Shown here: piece by piece, positions 21,501 to 31,832 of the stretch
Position numbering within the stretch: the stretch's first letter is position 1
How the letters are laid out: each line of letters opens with the position of its first letter
Assembly (NCBI GenBank): GCA_004764695.1
Contig: SMSO01000032.1
Coordinates: 394,501 to 458,500, forward strand
Length of the DNA stretch: 64,000 nucleotides
Origin: Schizochytrium sp. TIO01
Taxonomy: Eukaryota > Sar > Bigyra > Thraustochytrida > Thraustochytriidae
Direction of reading: 5' to 3'
Translations under genes and position numbers: made by a program
Notes under the pieces: generated by a model
What the model was told of the DNA's origin: nothing
The model's input: only the letters and a program-made list of their open reading frames with translations
Databases searched by the model: none

Positions 21501-24261
21501 CTCAGCTTCTGGTTGGGTCAATTGTAGACGCAACGACAGGTCGCTTCTGTGGCATGGTTGATCGCGGTTTTTCATCGGTGATGTCGTCAATATCATGATG
21601 CAAAGCTACAAGTTTGTTGTCTCGATGAAACGCAATACTGGAGCGTCATAGTTAATTCTAGCGAACATGACACGGTAGCGGAAGCGGACTCTTTGAAGTC
21701 AAGCACTAGACTTTTATTTGGAGGCCAACCATCATCAGATATGTAATGTTCTTTAGCAAGCATCAGAGCAAGAGACCTGAGCAGACTGAGCAGAGCTCTT
21801 CATTGTTCGTGGTTCCGTTCCTTTCAGACTGAACAGTTTTGGCTTGCATCCTTGGCGTGAGATTCGTGTGAAGTATAAGTGAAAGTATGATAGAGGCAAG
21901 CTCGGAGGTGCACTACTCACTGTCTCGCAGCGACCATACTGCATATAATTCGGCAAGAAGTGGAAAGCAGGTGGGTGAAAATCAAAAGTGGATTGAAACC
22001 GGTTCTAATCTCTAAGCTAAACCTCATCGAAATCGAATCGAAAAGCAATCTCACGAAGATGTCATCCAAAACAACCAAAGCATTTCTGGCCAAAATGTGG
22101 TGCAAGAAAATTGCGTCACCTGAGGCTATACATCGCAGAGTCCTTATAAATCCCTGCGGTTTCCTACTACTCCTCCTTCTACTACTAGTACTAGATAGAG
22201 CCTCTTAGCCTATTGCACATTACTTGTTTCTTCGTAGGAGTGTCTTCCCTAGATCATTTATTTTAGATTAAAAGATTATGTTACCTTAGTACCGCAGGAA
22301 CTTCTCATTAGGTTGTCTTTCACTTAGCTTTTATACCAATTAGCTACTCCTATTGTGAATGATGAATGATGAATGAACAGCCCCCCTTCACTTTCAATGA
22401 TAACTAATTGTTTTAGCTTAAGCCCAAGTCAAATGGTCGATAGGAGTTGAGAGTAGGTACTTTAACTTCTTTCAGCTGTCCATAATAATCCCACGTTCAA
22501 CGCGACTTTTCTCCTACCTAGCAGCGCTCGTAGCGATCGAGTCTCACAAGCCTTTTACATAGATAAACATGGTAAGGACTATCGAAACTGAATTGGCGGC
22601 GAGTCCTCCAACGTACGAGGGATTCTTTTGTATGACCTCACAACAGCTCAATCTCTCCAAGCAAGTTGTGTGATTTATGTTGTAGAACTAAGCCATGAGT
22701 GCTAGTAGGCCTAGTTGAATTAGTATCTGATTGCACTCATTGCGTTGCTCTGGTGATAAATGAGACGGTCGGGACGTTTCCATCTAACAACTCGAAGCCT
22801 CCTTTGGTAGTCCAGAACTCCGACCTTATTGAAAAATGCAATGATATATTATTCTTTATTGTGTCAAGTTAGAGGTCAAGCTGGGAATATAATATATCTC
22901 TAGGACTCTACTACGATAAGCTAGCCACAGTACTGGGCTTTAATTGCGGTCTAAAGCGATGTTGGACGCATCGATAGTTATCCGCCCAACAGTGAGTTCC
23001 ACTTCCAGCTCGATGAAGGTTGAAGTTTTGAGAGCGAGGAGCCAAGTACTTGCCGAGAACAACCTTTGAAAATATGAAAAGGCTCATTTAAACCTTTGTG
23101 ATTGCATACACCGTCGTTGAACATGTTGTACTATCCTAGAATTCAACTTTTATCAGATCATAGTCACGGAATATTTCCTCTATACCACAAAGCTACATAT
23201 ACAAATTTCCATATATATAAGAGAAGCAGAGAAGTGCAGGACAAATGAACGTCCCTTCTTGTGCGTTTCGTAATCTCAGGTTGAAAATGGAACAATTCTT
23301 GCAACTTTTTGGAAAGTAAAAGACTAAAAAATCAGAAAAATCTACGGCAGCTTCCTTTATCAAGCAATTTTCAAGAAAGAATGTGGCGTCCCGATACAAA
23401 AACATAATCAAGTCAAAGATAGATTGTACTACCAATGTAGTGGTTTATGGACGATACTTATAGGTTCGGCAGGACCTTACATAATTAGGTGTTCATGAAG
23501 TAAGGATTTTTTCTACAGTTTTGGAGGCTTTTCGTTTTCATTCTTGAAAGTGCTATCAATTACGTCCCTGGTAAATTTAGAAATTCATTTCCTCTAAAGG
23601 TTATAACCCTCAGCAAATACCAGCGTTATATTGAAGAAGAGTACGCGTCAATCAGACGTCCGTGCTCTGCGTAATTTTGCAATTTGCCTCGAAAACTGCG
23701 ATCACACTCTTGCGAAACAAAAAGATCTCAGACGAGTCCTGGGAACAATCCCTCTGCGCTTAAAAATTTAAGAATAAACTTTATTCCAAGGGCTAACATG
23801 CAACTGGGACACGTAATCAAGTCATTAGAGTTATGTTATTATGGGAATACTCCGGTCTTCATGTAGCATGCGACGCATTGCACCATAAACAGGAGCCCGT
23901 GCAAAACTGTTAGTTATCTTTTCACATAAAGTTCAATTCAATCTCCTCTACAAGATTCCTGCGCTGAAATATAAGCAAGTTCAAGCGAGTCCCAAGTCTC
24001 ATCTCAAAGAGTGCTTTTGCGCAGGTCTACAGTGCTACTTATAATATGAGCAGGTATAGTTTTATTACATTGTCGTTAAAGCAATTTGAAAAAGAAAAGA
24101 ATTGTAGCAATGCAAGACAAATACAAAATTTGGACAATGAGGAAGAGTTTGGTAAAATGTATAGAAAAGCAAACATGCTTGCTGAAATGAATTAGATCAT
24201 GTTAGAGATTAAGTTAAATTCTGACATGACCGCACGGCATGCATTAGACTTGGACAATGCT
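18537..24261. other. 5.7-kb gene-poor region
   Basis: No coding region is supported. The longest frame (147 codons, minus strand, ending at 19959) is Ser/Cys/Leu-rich with no domain and looks random. A GCTAGTATACTAGTAGTAGTC tract lies at about 18820-18840, close to the LRR gene start. Other TAGTACTACT words occur at 19740 and 22160-22200, and GAATGAT is repeated three times at 22357-22376. No tRNA, transposon ORF or long terminal repeat was found by eye. Short multi-exon or non-coding RNA genes cannot be excluded. Confidence 0.45.
22357..22376. repeat. GAATGAT tandem triplication
   Basis: Almost three copies of a 7-base unit lie in tandem in the gene-poor region. No function is evident. Confidence 0.6.
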
Positions 24262-25776
24262 TTAAAGCTTCGGCTTGAAAGCGGGGAGTTTGATGCCACC
24301 CGGTACAGCAAATGTGGCACCGAGCTCAGACAAACGGCGGTGAGCATCCGCATAATCGTTGAAAAAGGCACCCTGAGACTTGGCGTAAATGTCAAAGTAA
24401 GGCTTGAAAGAAGGGTCTTTAGAGATAATGTCATCAGTCTCAAGCATCATAAGCTCTTTGTCACCAGTGCGCTGGAAGTAACTGTTGTCAAAGCTCAACC
24501 ACTTCTTCGTCCAGCTCTGGCCGCCCATCATGCCCAGGCCTTCGCCGCCATCAGCACGAGCATGGTTTTCTTCGTTCGACGTGTAACTAGTACCCTTTGA
24601 GCCATAGCCGTAAGTGCTGGTACCACTGCGCTCCTTAAAGGCACGGCCAACTGTGTGAGCACCAGAGAGGGCTACAATGTCGCGGTCCGAAAAACCCATG
24701 CGGTGAAACACATCGCGCAAGTGTTGCTTTGAGTTTACGTCGCGAGGGAAGGGCGCGTTACCAGCAGGCAAGTTACCCTCGGCAGGACACTCGTCAGCAT
24801 CAAGGCGGCCATAACGCATGTCGATGGCAGGTCCACCCATGAGTGCGATTGCCTCTGCACTGGCCATTTGGAGAATATCAGCCACAGAGAGAATCGGGTA
24901 CTTGTCTTTAAACTTTTGGGCATAGCCCATAGCCTTGTCAAGACCAGCGTTGGCAGCGTGCCCAATCTCGTTCGAGAGACGGATACTGCCGTTAGCACCA
25001 CCGATGCCAGGCTTGTTCACATCGTAAGTGCCAGAGTCATGCCAAGCGGCACGAATCATGATAGGACCACAGTTAATTTTATCAATGAACACACGGAGAT
25101 CCTCCCGGCAGTCCAGGAGGGCTTTAGTGTAAGCCTATAGATATGGTATCATATCGTTGCAAGCATGTACATGTTCATTCATTGCACGCAGGCCCCAATG
25201 TGTCCATCATACACATTCACACGAGAAAGCAATATCACGATACATTAATTCCCAGGATCACCACAGCATCAGAATGAGTAAACAGGCCAAGCCCGATGCA
25301 CCAATCATAAACGTAGAAGCAAGTAGAAATCACCATCATTAAGCAGCAACGTAGTTGTGATGTATTTCCATATAAGGCGGGATTCATGTTAATGATATCC
25401 CATCATAGGATGATTACACATTAGGGGTCGTCAGACATTGTCGGTCCGTCAGCATGTTTTTCACAATCATACGTCAGTCTTCTCTTGGCTATTAAGATTG
25501 TCTCAAGCTAGAGAACCCCAGCCTGCATCGCTCAAGCTCGCTCTTGTCAGCAATATTCATGATGCTTGTGTTCTTTGAGGCTCGAAAACCAGGAGTCTAC
25601 TGCAACATCCGCCCTTTCGTATAGGCCTCCTGGGAGCTCATGCCGCCCATTCAGAGCCAAGATCTTCTATGGCACATGGGACCCGCGAAGAAAAGGGAGA
25701 CAACGCCTTCCGTGCCTACGCTATGGCATGCGCGAAGGAATCGTGCGACGCGACTTACCTGCTCGTCAAAGCCCAT
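24262..25776 (-). CDS. APX: Ascorbate peroxidase, plastid-type sequence, two exons
   Basis: Exon 2 is 25134-24262. Its frame is open to a CTATAG acceptor, and the protein pattern continues upstream of any Met (AYTKALLDCREDLRVFIDKI). Exon 1 is 25776-25759: CACC-ATGG context, encodes MGFDEQ, then a GTAAGT donor. Both joins are phase 0, giving 296 residues and a 624-base intron. The class I haem peroxidase motifs are IRAAWHDSGTYD (distal Arg, Trp, His), LSGAHTVGRAF (proximal His) and FDNSYF (Asp partner). The ERSG...GGQSWTKKWLSFDNSYF segment has the longer insertion seen in chloroplast stromal/thylakoid enzymes, not the short cytosolic form. Even so, the start found has no transit peptide, so a cytosolic product is predicted unless another first exon is used. 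It reduces H2O2 with ascorbate. Confidence 0.85.
25135..25758 (-). other. Predicted 624-base intron of the ascorbate peroxidase gene
   Basis: The donor is GTAAGT at 25758-25753 and the acceptor CTATAG ends at 25135, both on the minus strand. Flanking codons are phase 0 on both sides. An additional internal exon cannot be ruled out. The intron is long for this otherwise intron-poor window. Confidence 0.6.
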
Positions 25777-28160
25777 GGTGCTCAATCCACGAAGTAGAAG
25801 TTTTCGCGAGGACAGAAATGCGCAATTCGGGTCTGCCTCTTTCGAACGATAATTGATTCTTCTTTCTTTCTTCTTCTCTGTTTATTACAAATACTATACT
25901 AGATACTATCATTAATACCTTCTAAGAGTAACCTTTGTAAGAGTGATTTTAGAACGCTCAACAATAATCTAGCAGATGCCACCAACTTGGAGAAAGCAAT
26001 TGGTCCTACGATGTATTGCAATCTACTGCCAAGCTATTGGCCATTGGCAAGAAAATAAAGTCTTAGCAATGTCTTGCAATAAGCTGCTTTGTAACCAGAG
26101 CATTCGGATTATTATAAGAGAGGAGGATACTTTTTAATGTTTGCTACTTTCAAAGCGAGGCTGGCGCTAGGGGTAAATAGAGGCGCGACTAGTGGGTGCC
26201 GGGGTGCGGGATTTCTTTTCTTACATGAAAAAACTCATTAAAATCTTGGGTAAAAACTAAGCCCAAGACAGTCATTCGATATGCATGATAATCGCACAAA
26301 GTACCTGAGTACCTAGGTACTACCACATTACTTTCGATTGGTCAGAGGTTATTCATCTCAAACACTCCGTTCACCTGCTTCAGTATCACTCGTAGGTTTA
26401 ACTTGCTGCAATTTTTGCTTGAATGTAAGTCAGTTCATAAGTCCTGCTAGTTTTACAGTCCAGGGTTGCTACTTGAGCACCATGATCAACGAAGCTTTTG
26501 CATGGGTATACCGAGATTGTAAAGCGACAGTTGTCTAGAAGGCGGGGTGAAGCATGCTTTGCCGTGGGGTGAATTGGTTTCTTGTATTTCGCTATCTTGA
26601 AATCCCTCCATGTTCTTATGTTGCACAGAGCCTAGAGCAAGGTATCGCAATGCGACATTGGCATGTAGAACACCTGGACATTGCAGTGCGGAAAGTGCTT
26701 CTTATATTGCTTTGCTTGCTTCATCACTCTTGGGTTGAAGGAACTTCTCTAACCGAGGAAGTTCTACCAATTATAGTGCGACCGTGAACCTTGTCGTTGT
26801 TTACCAGAAATGCGTCTGCCGAGGAATAGCAAAGCAAGACAGAGTTTTGCCTTATCTAAAAAGATAAGATTCATTAACTTTGTTGTCTTCTATCGACTAT
26901 CTCGACCTCCCCGAGCCTTCACAAAGACGGTCCTGGTGATATATTTTTGACTGAATGCCAAGAGATTCAAACTACGCAATTTTTTTACGATCTGATAAGG
27001 TAGCTGCATGCGAATGCTTCCTTCTTTCTTTGGAGGTAAAAGACCAATAAGGCTAATGCCTAGCTCCTTGAGACTCCATAGAGGCTCGTTTTATCAGTTT
27101 GGTTCTCACAAAATTCTAAATGAAGTTCGCAGTCTTGTCAGCAACTGACTTTGTTAGGTCCTACATCGTGCTTCCCCTGATGCACCTCAGTCCACCCGAA
27201 TCTTTTTCGCGAAGTTGATAATATCTGCCGGAATTCCACGTATGCGCGGCCTCCGCATGGGCAACCCATGGGAAAACATCCCATTTGTAGGACTCCCGAG
27301 ACAACCTCTTATAAATGCGATCATGACCTTGTTGGTGCTCATTGAGTCTTGCCTCGCACTCTGAGCCCCGTCGAAATCAAAGATAATTTACAGTATACCC
27401 TAGCTCTTGTCCTTTCACAAGTGGTTTCTGTCAATGTGAGAGGTGAGGATTCAAGTGCATAAAGTACCATCTAACCAAACTATTGTTGAAATGTTTGATT
27501 GCCTTGTAGCCTGTAGAACTCATCGATAACGGCTGCAAAGGGTTTCTGGTCTGCAACTCCCACTCGCCTCAGTTGTCATTTATAGTCACTTGCTTCCCCT
27601 TTCTCTACTTGCAAAACCTGATGGATCAGACAATTTTGACAAAGCTTGCAAAGATAGAGGCCACTTCTTCGTTGTCTGTTGCACTTTGCATCACCAAGGA
27701 AAGCTATCTGTGACCGAAATAACAATTGCGAGTATCAAATTAGGAAACTCTTCTACATGCCCATCCAGACCTATGGATGGCTTCCAGTCCTTCCTGAGAA
27801 ACTCAGCGTTCCCTTTATACTGCTTCTTACACCAGTTCTTTTATATGAGCTTGAAACAAGAACTTGAATATTAGGTTGATGAGTAAATTTGACTCAACGA
27901 GTGGGCTTGGATTTCATCTTTAAAAGTGGTTCAGAAGTAAAGTCCGAAGTGGTCACACCATCAGTATTTGAGTAGAGATCTATGAAGTGTGTTGATGATT
28001 GATAATCACCGAACGCAAAGCATCACGATCTAAAGAATCCCACTCGATCTCATCCCTATACCAGAGGCACATACAAAAAATTTAACATCTCCACCATACC
28101 ATCTGAATCTCGGCAATATCCTTACTCTTCTACAGTATTGCAAATCATCATCAAGTACCA
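25777..28160. other. Gene-poor stretch
   Basis: Only short frames without protein-like composition were found. An ACCTGAGTACCTAGGTACTACC tract lies at about 26302-26325, one of several TACCTAGGTA words in spacers of this window. A possible donor (TGTAAGTCAG) at about 26428 has no supporting exons. Confidence 0.45.
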
Positions 28161-28850
28161 CTAATTTCTCTTCGATCTTCTCTTCACGTAGTTAATAATC
28201 TTTGTTTTCATAGCATTTTCACGGGCAAGCAAATGATGTTCAACAATCATCATGTTTGTGGCTTCATCCTAAAATGCACAGCCGTTTTCTCATCTCCTAC
28301 CCACATAGGCGAATGTCTTACCGCAATCTTATTATCTCTTGAAGTCGGCTAATTGCATAGTTCCGGAATTCCGGGATTAATTTATGACCCTTGTAAGGGT
28401 CAGCAAACTTCGGAGCCTTTCTCTCATCGAGTGGACGAGACTGCGAAGAAAGTAAGACTACATAGGTTCTTCTCGCGAAGGCGGAGGCGCCAGCGACGAG
28501 AGAGACCCCTCTACCGCGAGCACGGTTGCTCTGCAGTGTGTCTCCCCTTAGTTCCACAGTTACAGGGTTACTTTTGGCTGTCTGAGCCGTGCGATCACTC
28601 GGATCAAGTGGAGATCAATCTTTTCGGAGCCACTTGGTTGCTCAGTCCAGCGCTGCAAAGTCACGCACCCCTCATTTCTGCATTCAACAATACGCTTGAC
28701 ATAAGGCTGAGCAGATATAGACTTCAAAGTCTTGATTTTTCTTCTGGGGTTTTCTTCAAAGTTTTGGGCAGCCGGCGGTTTCGTGACTTGCAATAGTTTG
28801 TGCTTCAATATGACAGAAATCCTGGCTGAGGTTTCGCATGCTTTGCGCAC
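28161..28850 (-). CDS. Small spliced gene candidate, LYR-family-like C-terminus
   Basis: Three minus-strand segments look coding. The upstream segment (to 28572) ends IDLHLIRVIARLRQPK at a GTAACC donor; the intron is 28571-28531 (41 bases, ...CACTGCAG). The middle exon is 28530-28322, in phase, with FARRTY then KFADPYKGHKL and IPEFRNYAISRLQEIIRLR. A GTAAGA donor follows, with the intron at 28321-28269 ending TTTTAG. The last segment, 28268-28161, reads NMMIVEHHLLARENAMKTKI and ends YVKRRSKRN-stop, but it is one base out of phase with the middle exon. FRNYAISRLQ followed by a basic helical tail resembles the FReYAlrRi core of mitochondrial LYR (Complex1_LYR) proteins, which help Fe-S and respiratory complex assembly. 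The LYR tripeptide and the start codon were not located. Gene structure is therefore tentative, as is the family. It lies head-to-head with RRN3. Confidence 0.4.
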
Positions 28851-31161
28851 TAAAGTTGACAGAAGCCCAACTTCCTCTCAGTCTGCATATGACTCTCTCA
28901 TGGAAGAGCTGAGGACTGGCGAGGACCCTCAACGTTTCTGCGCTCTGTTCCGAGCTCTTGGTCAAAATGCAGCACTTATCGCTAAGAACCACGCAAGTTT
29001 TGAGGACCTATTGGCTTTGACGTTTGTCTTTAACTGGACATTCGAGGACTCTGTATGTGAATCATTTGAGCTCTTCTTACGTAACTTAGTCTCCGCTCAT
29101 GCAGGTTTCCTACAGCCTGTACTGGAGCTTCTCATCAAGAACTTTTTCCCTCCAGGAGCAAGCTTAGAGGCAACTGCAGGTCGACTTGGAGAAGATGATT
29201 TTGACGATGACGACGATGAGGACGAGGAAACCGGAGGACTCAATGGTGAGCAACTTGCTCACAGAGCAGAGCGAGTTCACAACACCATCAGGTCCATTTT
29301 GCGGATCTTGCCTCTTGGGTGCACGACGCTGCTGTCTGTGCTTTTGGCAACCTTTCCCAAGCACCGACACTCTACTTCGCTACAAAAGGCTTACTTTGAG
29401 CAGGTGCTGCGAGTTTGCGACTATGTCCCTATTTTGCGAGACCGCATCCTTGCAGCTGCTGTGGAAAAGCTGCTTCATCTTGACGCACTCGTGCGCATCG
29501 ACGAGCTAGAACAGCAGCAGGAAGCCATGGCTGAGGCAAATGCTATCAGTGGCGGTAGCAACGCAGTCTTCTCCATGGAGGAGGACGACGAGCTCAACAA
29601 CAATAATATCGAAGGAGATGTTGATGCCTCCATGGCTGGAACAGGGTCAGATTCTCAGGCAGCAGAAAATGTTCCGCTTGCTTCACAGGACCCAGCTGTG
29701 GCAGCAGATCTTGCCCTGATTCGCGAGTACGCCGATAAACTAGATGTACTGCTAGATCTTTTCTTTCAGTACGCAGACTTGCAAATCGATGCACGTGGGA
29801 GAACAGCGGACATTTTTGTAAATCTAATGCTCAATATCTTTGACCGTATGATCTTGCCCCGTCGCAACGTAAGTAGCACCCAGTACATCATCTTTTACGT
29901 TTGCCGTAAGCGTCCAGAGTGGGTTGATCGCTTTCTGCAGCGCCTAGCTGAACGTGCCTTGAATCTGGCCAATAACACCCCAGCGCCGGTGCGCTTTAAC
30001 GCTGCTAGCTACCTGGCTAGCTTCCTCGCCAGAGCCCTATATGTAAGCAAGGAAGCTTGCGAGAACGCAGTTAGTCTCATGTTCCGTTTTCTAATGGATT
30101 ATGACCAGAGGTTTGTCACTAACAATGCTGGAGCCATTGCAAAAGGAGGTTTTGTCATTAACCCTGCGGAGCATATCCAATTTTTAGCTGTGGCTCAGGC
30201 TGTTGTGTACATTCTTACCTTTAAAGGAAACGACTTCTCGCCTGAAACCCTGCACAAGTATGATCTTGGGAAGTTGGTTAACTCTCCCTTGAGTCCACAA
30301 GCATATATTTCAGAGGATATTGTTGCCGAGTTTGCTCGCTTTGCTTCTGCGCAGCAGATGCTTTCACAGGCTGATCTCGATATGCTCATGAGTGGTGTTC
30401 AGGCTTCGCGGAAAGTGGATGCGAATGGCCACACCCGCTTGCAGCATGGCGCAGAACGTCGCGAGGTTTTGCACGCCTTGTCTACACACTACCCATTTGA
30501 TCCGTGTGTTTTGAAAAGGACTGCTACACGTGTGGCACCACTGTACCAGTACTGGTTCAGTAGTGAAGGTGGACTCCATGCTGATGAGTACGAAACAGCT
30601 CAAGCAGACATTGATACCTCTATGGCCACAGAGGAAGCCTCAGAAGCAGAATCGGATGTCGATGCCCCTGCACTTGGTGATGATGAGATTAGGGATGCTC
30701 AGAGACGTCTTCCCCCTGCTATTCAAATTCCTGGTCTTTCAGAACGTGCTGCCCGCATTCTAAGCCAACTTGGTGCCTTGAACCATTCTCCAAAATCTTC
30801 CGGTGGAAGGTACAATGGCTCAGATTTGATCGGTAACAATTTCTGGGCCTTGGATAATGTCGTGTCGACATCTCTTGCATCATCTCATGATGATGCGATG
30901 TCTTTCACGAGTAGCAGCTACCCACGTGGGGCATCCCCGTCAGGAAGCTCGATGGCAGCTGTTGCGGCATCAAACTTTGGTGGCGAGCCTGGTTCCATGC
31001 GCTCTGAGCAATCTGTCCCTTCCTCCTTAGGCTCTCAGATTTCTTCCACGCCCCCTCTTTTGGCACCTAAGACTCTGCCAATTTCTGTCCCTGAGAACAA
31101 ACATATGAAAGATGAAGATGAAGATGACAACAGTGACAACGAGCTTGCGGGCTCGTGGTAA
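28810..31161 (+). CDS. RRN3: RRN3 (TIF-IA), RNA polymerase I transcription initiation factor
   Basis: The ATG at 28810 is the first Met that suits (MTEILAEVSHAL), giving 783 residues, somewhat longer than the ~630-650 usual for RRN3. The core is an all-helical HEAT-like fold. Recognisable blocks are the segment around LPLGCTTLLSVLLATFPKHR (about 165-185), AVEKLLHLDAL, the DVLLDLFFQYADL helix (about 310-325), FYVCRKRPEWVDRFLQRL, RFNAASYLASFLARALYV (strongly conserved), and ALSTHYPFDPCVLKRT near 560. RRN3 bridges the Pol I stalk to the core factor (SL1/CF) and sets rRNA synthesis by TOR/MAPK phosphorylation. Acidic inserts occur at about 125-140 and 255-300. The C-terminal ~170 residues are Ser-rich and acidic, a plausible regulatory tail. 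The gene lies immediately beside a divergent small gene. Confidence 0.9.
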   Translation: MTEILAEVSHALRTKVDRSPTSSQSAYDSLMEELRTGEDPQRFCALFRALGQNAALIAKNHASFEDLLALTFVFNWTFEDSVCESFELFLRNLVSAHAGFLQPVLELLIKNFFPPGASLEATAGRLGEDDFDDDDDEDEETGGLNGEQLAHRAERVHNTIRSILRILPLGCTTLLSVLLATFPKHRHSTSLQKAYFEQVLRVCDYVPILRDRILAAAVEKLLHLDALVRIDELEQQQEAMAEANAISGGSNAVFSMEEDDELNNNNIEGDVDASMAGTGSDSQAAENVPLASQDPAVAADLALIREYADKLDVLLDLFFQYADLQIDARGRTADIFVNLMLNIFDRMILPRRNVSSTQYIIFYVCRKRPEWVDRFLQRLAERALNLANNTPAPVRFNAASYLASFLARALYVSKEACENAVSLMFRFLMDYDQRFVTNNAGAIAKGGFVINPAEHIQFLAVAQAVVYILTFKGNDFSPETLHKYDLGKLVNSPLSPQAYISEDIVAEFARFASAQQMLSQADLDMLMSGVQASRKVDANGHTRLQHGAERREVLHALSTHYPFDPCVLKRTATRVAPLYQYWFSSEGGLHADEYETAQADIDTSMATEEASEAESDVDAPALGDDEIRDAQRRLPPAIQIPGLSERAARILSQLGALNHSPKSSGGRYNGSDLIGNNFWALDNVVSTSLASSHDDAMSFTSSSYPRGASPSGSSMAAVAASNFGGEPGSMRSEQSVPSSLGSQISSTPPLLAPKTLPISVPENKHMKDEDEDDNSDNELAGSW

Positions 31162-31832
31162 ATTCTTAGTAAAATGTACCTTTGTGAATATATCAAACAA
31201 TCCGTACACCAACGATGACTCAAAATGCAATAATGAAGAAAGCGAGCGGCGGAGACCTTTGCTCCAAAGAAGTCCGCTTCTGTTTTTGACGCCACGATTA
31301 AGTTGGCTGATTTCTCTGGATGCGTTCTTAAATATTGTAGAGTACCTTTTGTCACGAATTTTCTGTTTCCTGTTTCCTTCTGCATACTGATGTCGCTAAA
31401 TGCCTTGCAGAATAATTTCGCGCATGTTTAGCTTGACCTCTGCATCTGTGCGTTCATGTCTACATCTCCGCGTAGTCTCTTCTGTGTACATTGATTATCA
31501 TGAGATCCGTACCAAGCCCAAACGACCTGGCCTTTTCTTTCAATGCTTGATTCCCATTAACAGTTGTCTTTCAAACCATGCACTTGTCAATTGCACCACG
31601 TTTGATGGACTAACCCTCCCTGTATGTTTTGCAGTGGTTGTAAACAATATGTATCAAAATGAGCAGCTCATGTTATATACCCCGCAGAGTGTTTCTGTAC
31701 AGAGAAATTACTAATATGAATAAGAAGATAAAGAACTCAACCACCTACGAGTTGTTTCCATGACAAGATTATTATTTTTTACCATTCTTAGAGCTAACCT
31801 AAAGAAGGGCACGACGTTAACAATCAGTTGAT
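31162..31832. other. Spacer between convergent RRN3 and carboxypeptidase genes
   Basis: 3' regions of both neighbours. A 104-codon frame here (31400-31714) has no domain and is not supported as a gene. Confidence 0.5.

Noticed and set aside
28353-28796. 147-codon plus-strand frame upstream of RRN3
   Set aside because: Arg/Leu-rich with no domain, and it overlaps the more protein-like spliced minus-strand candidate.
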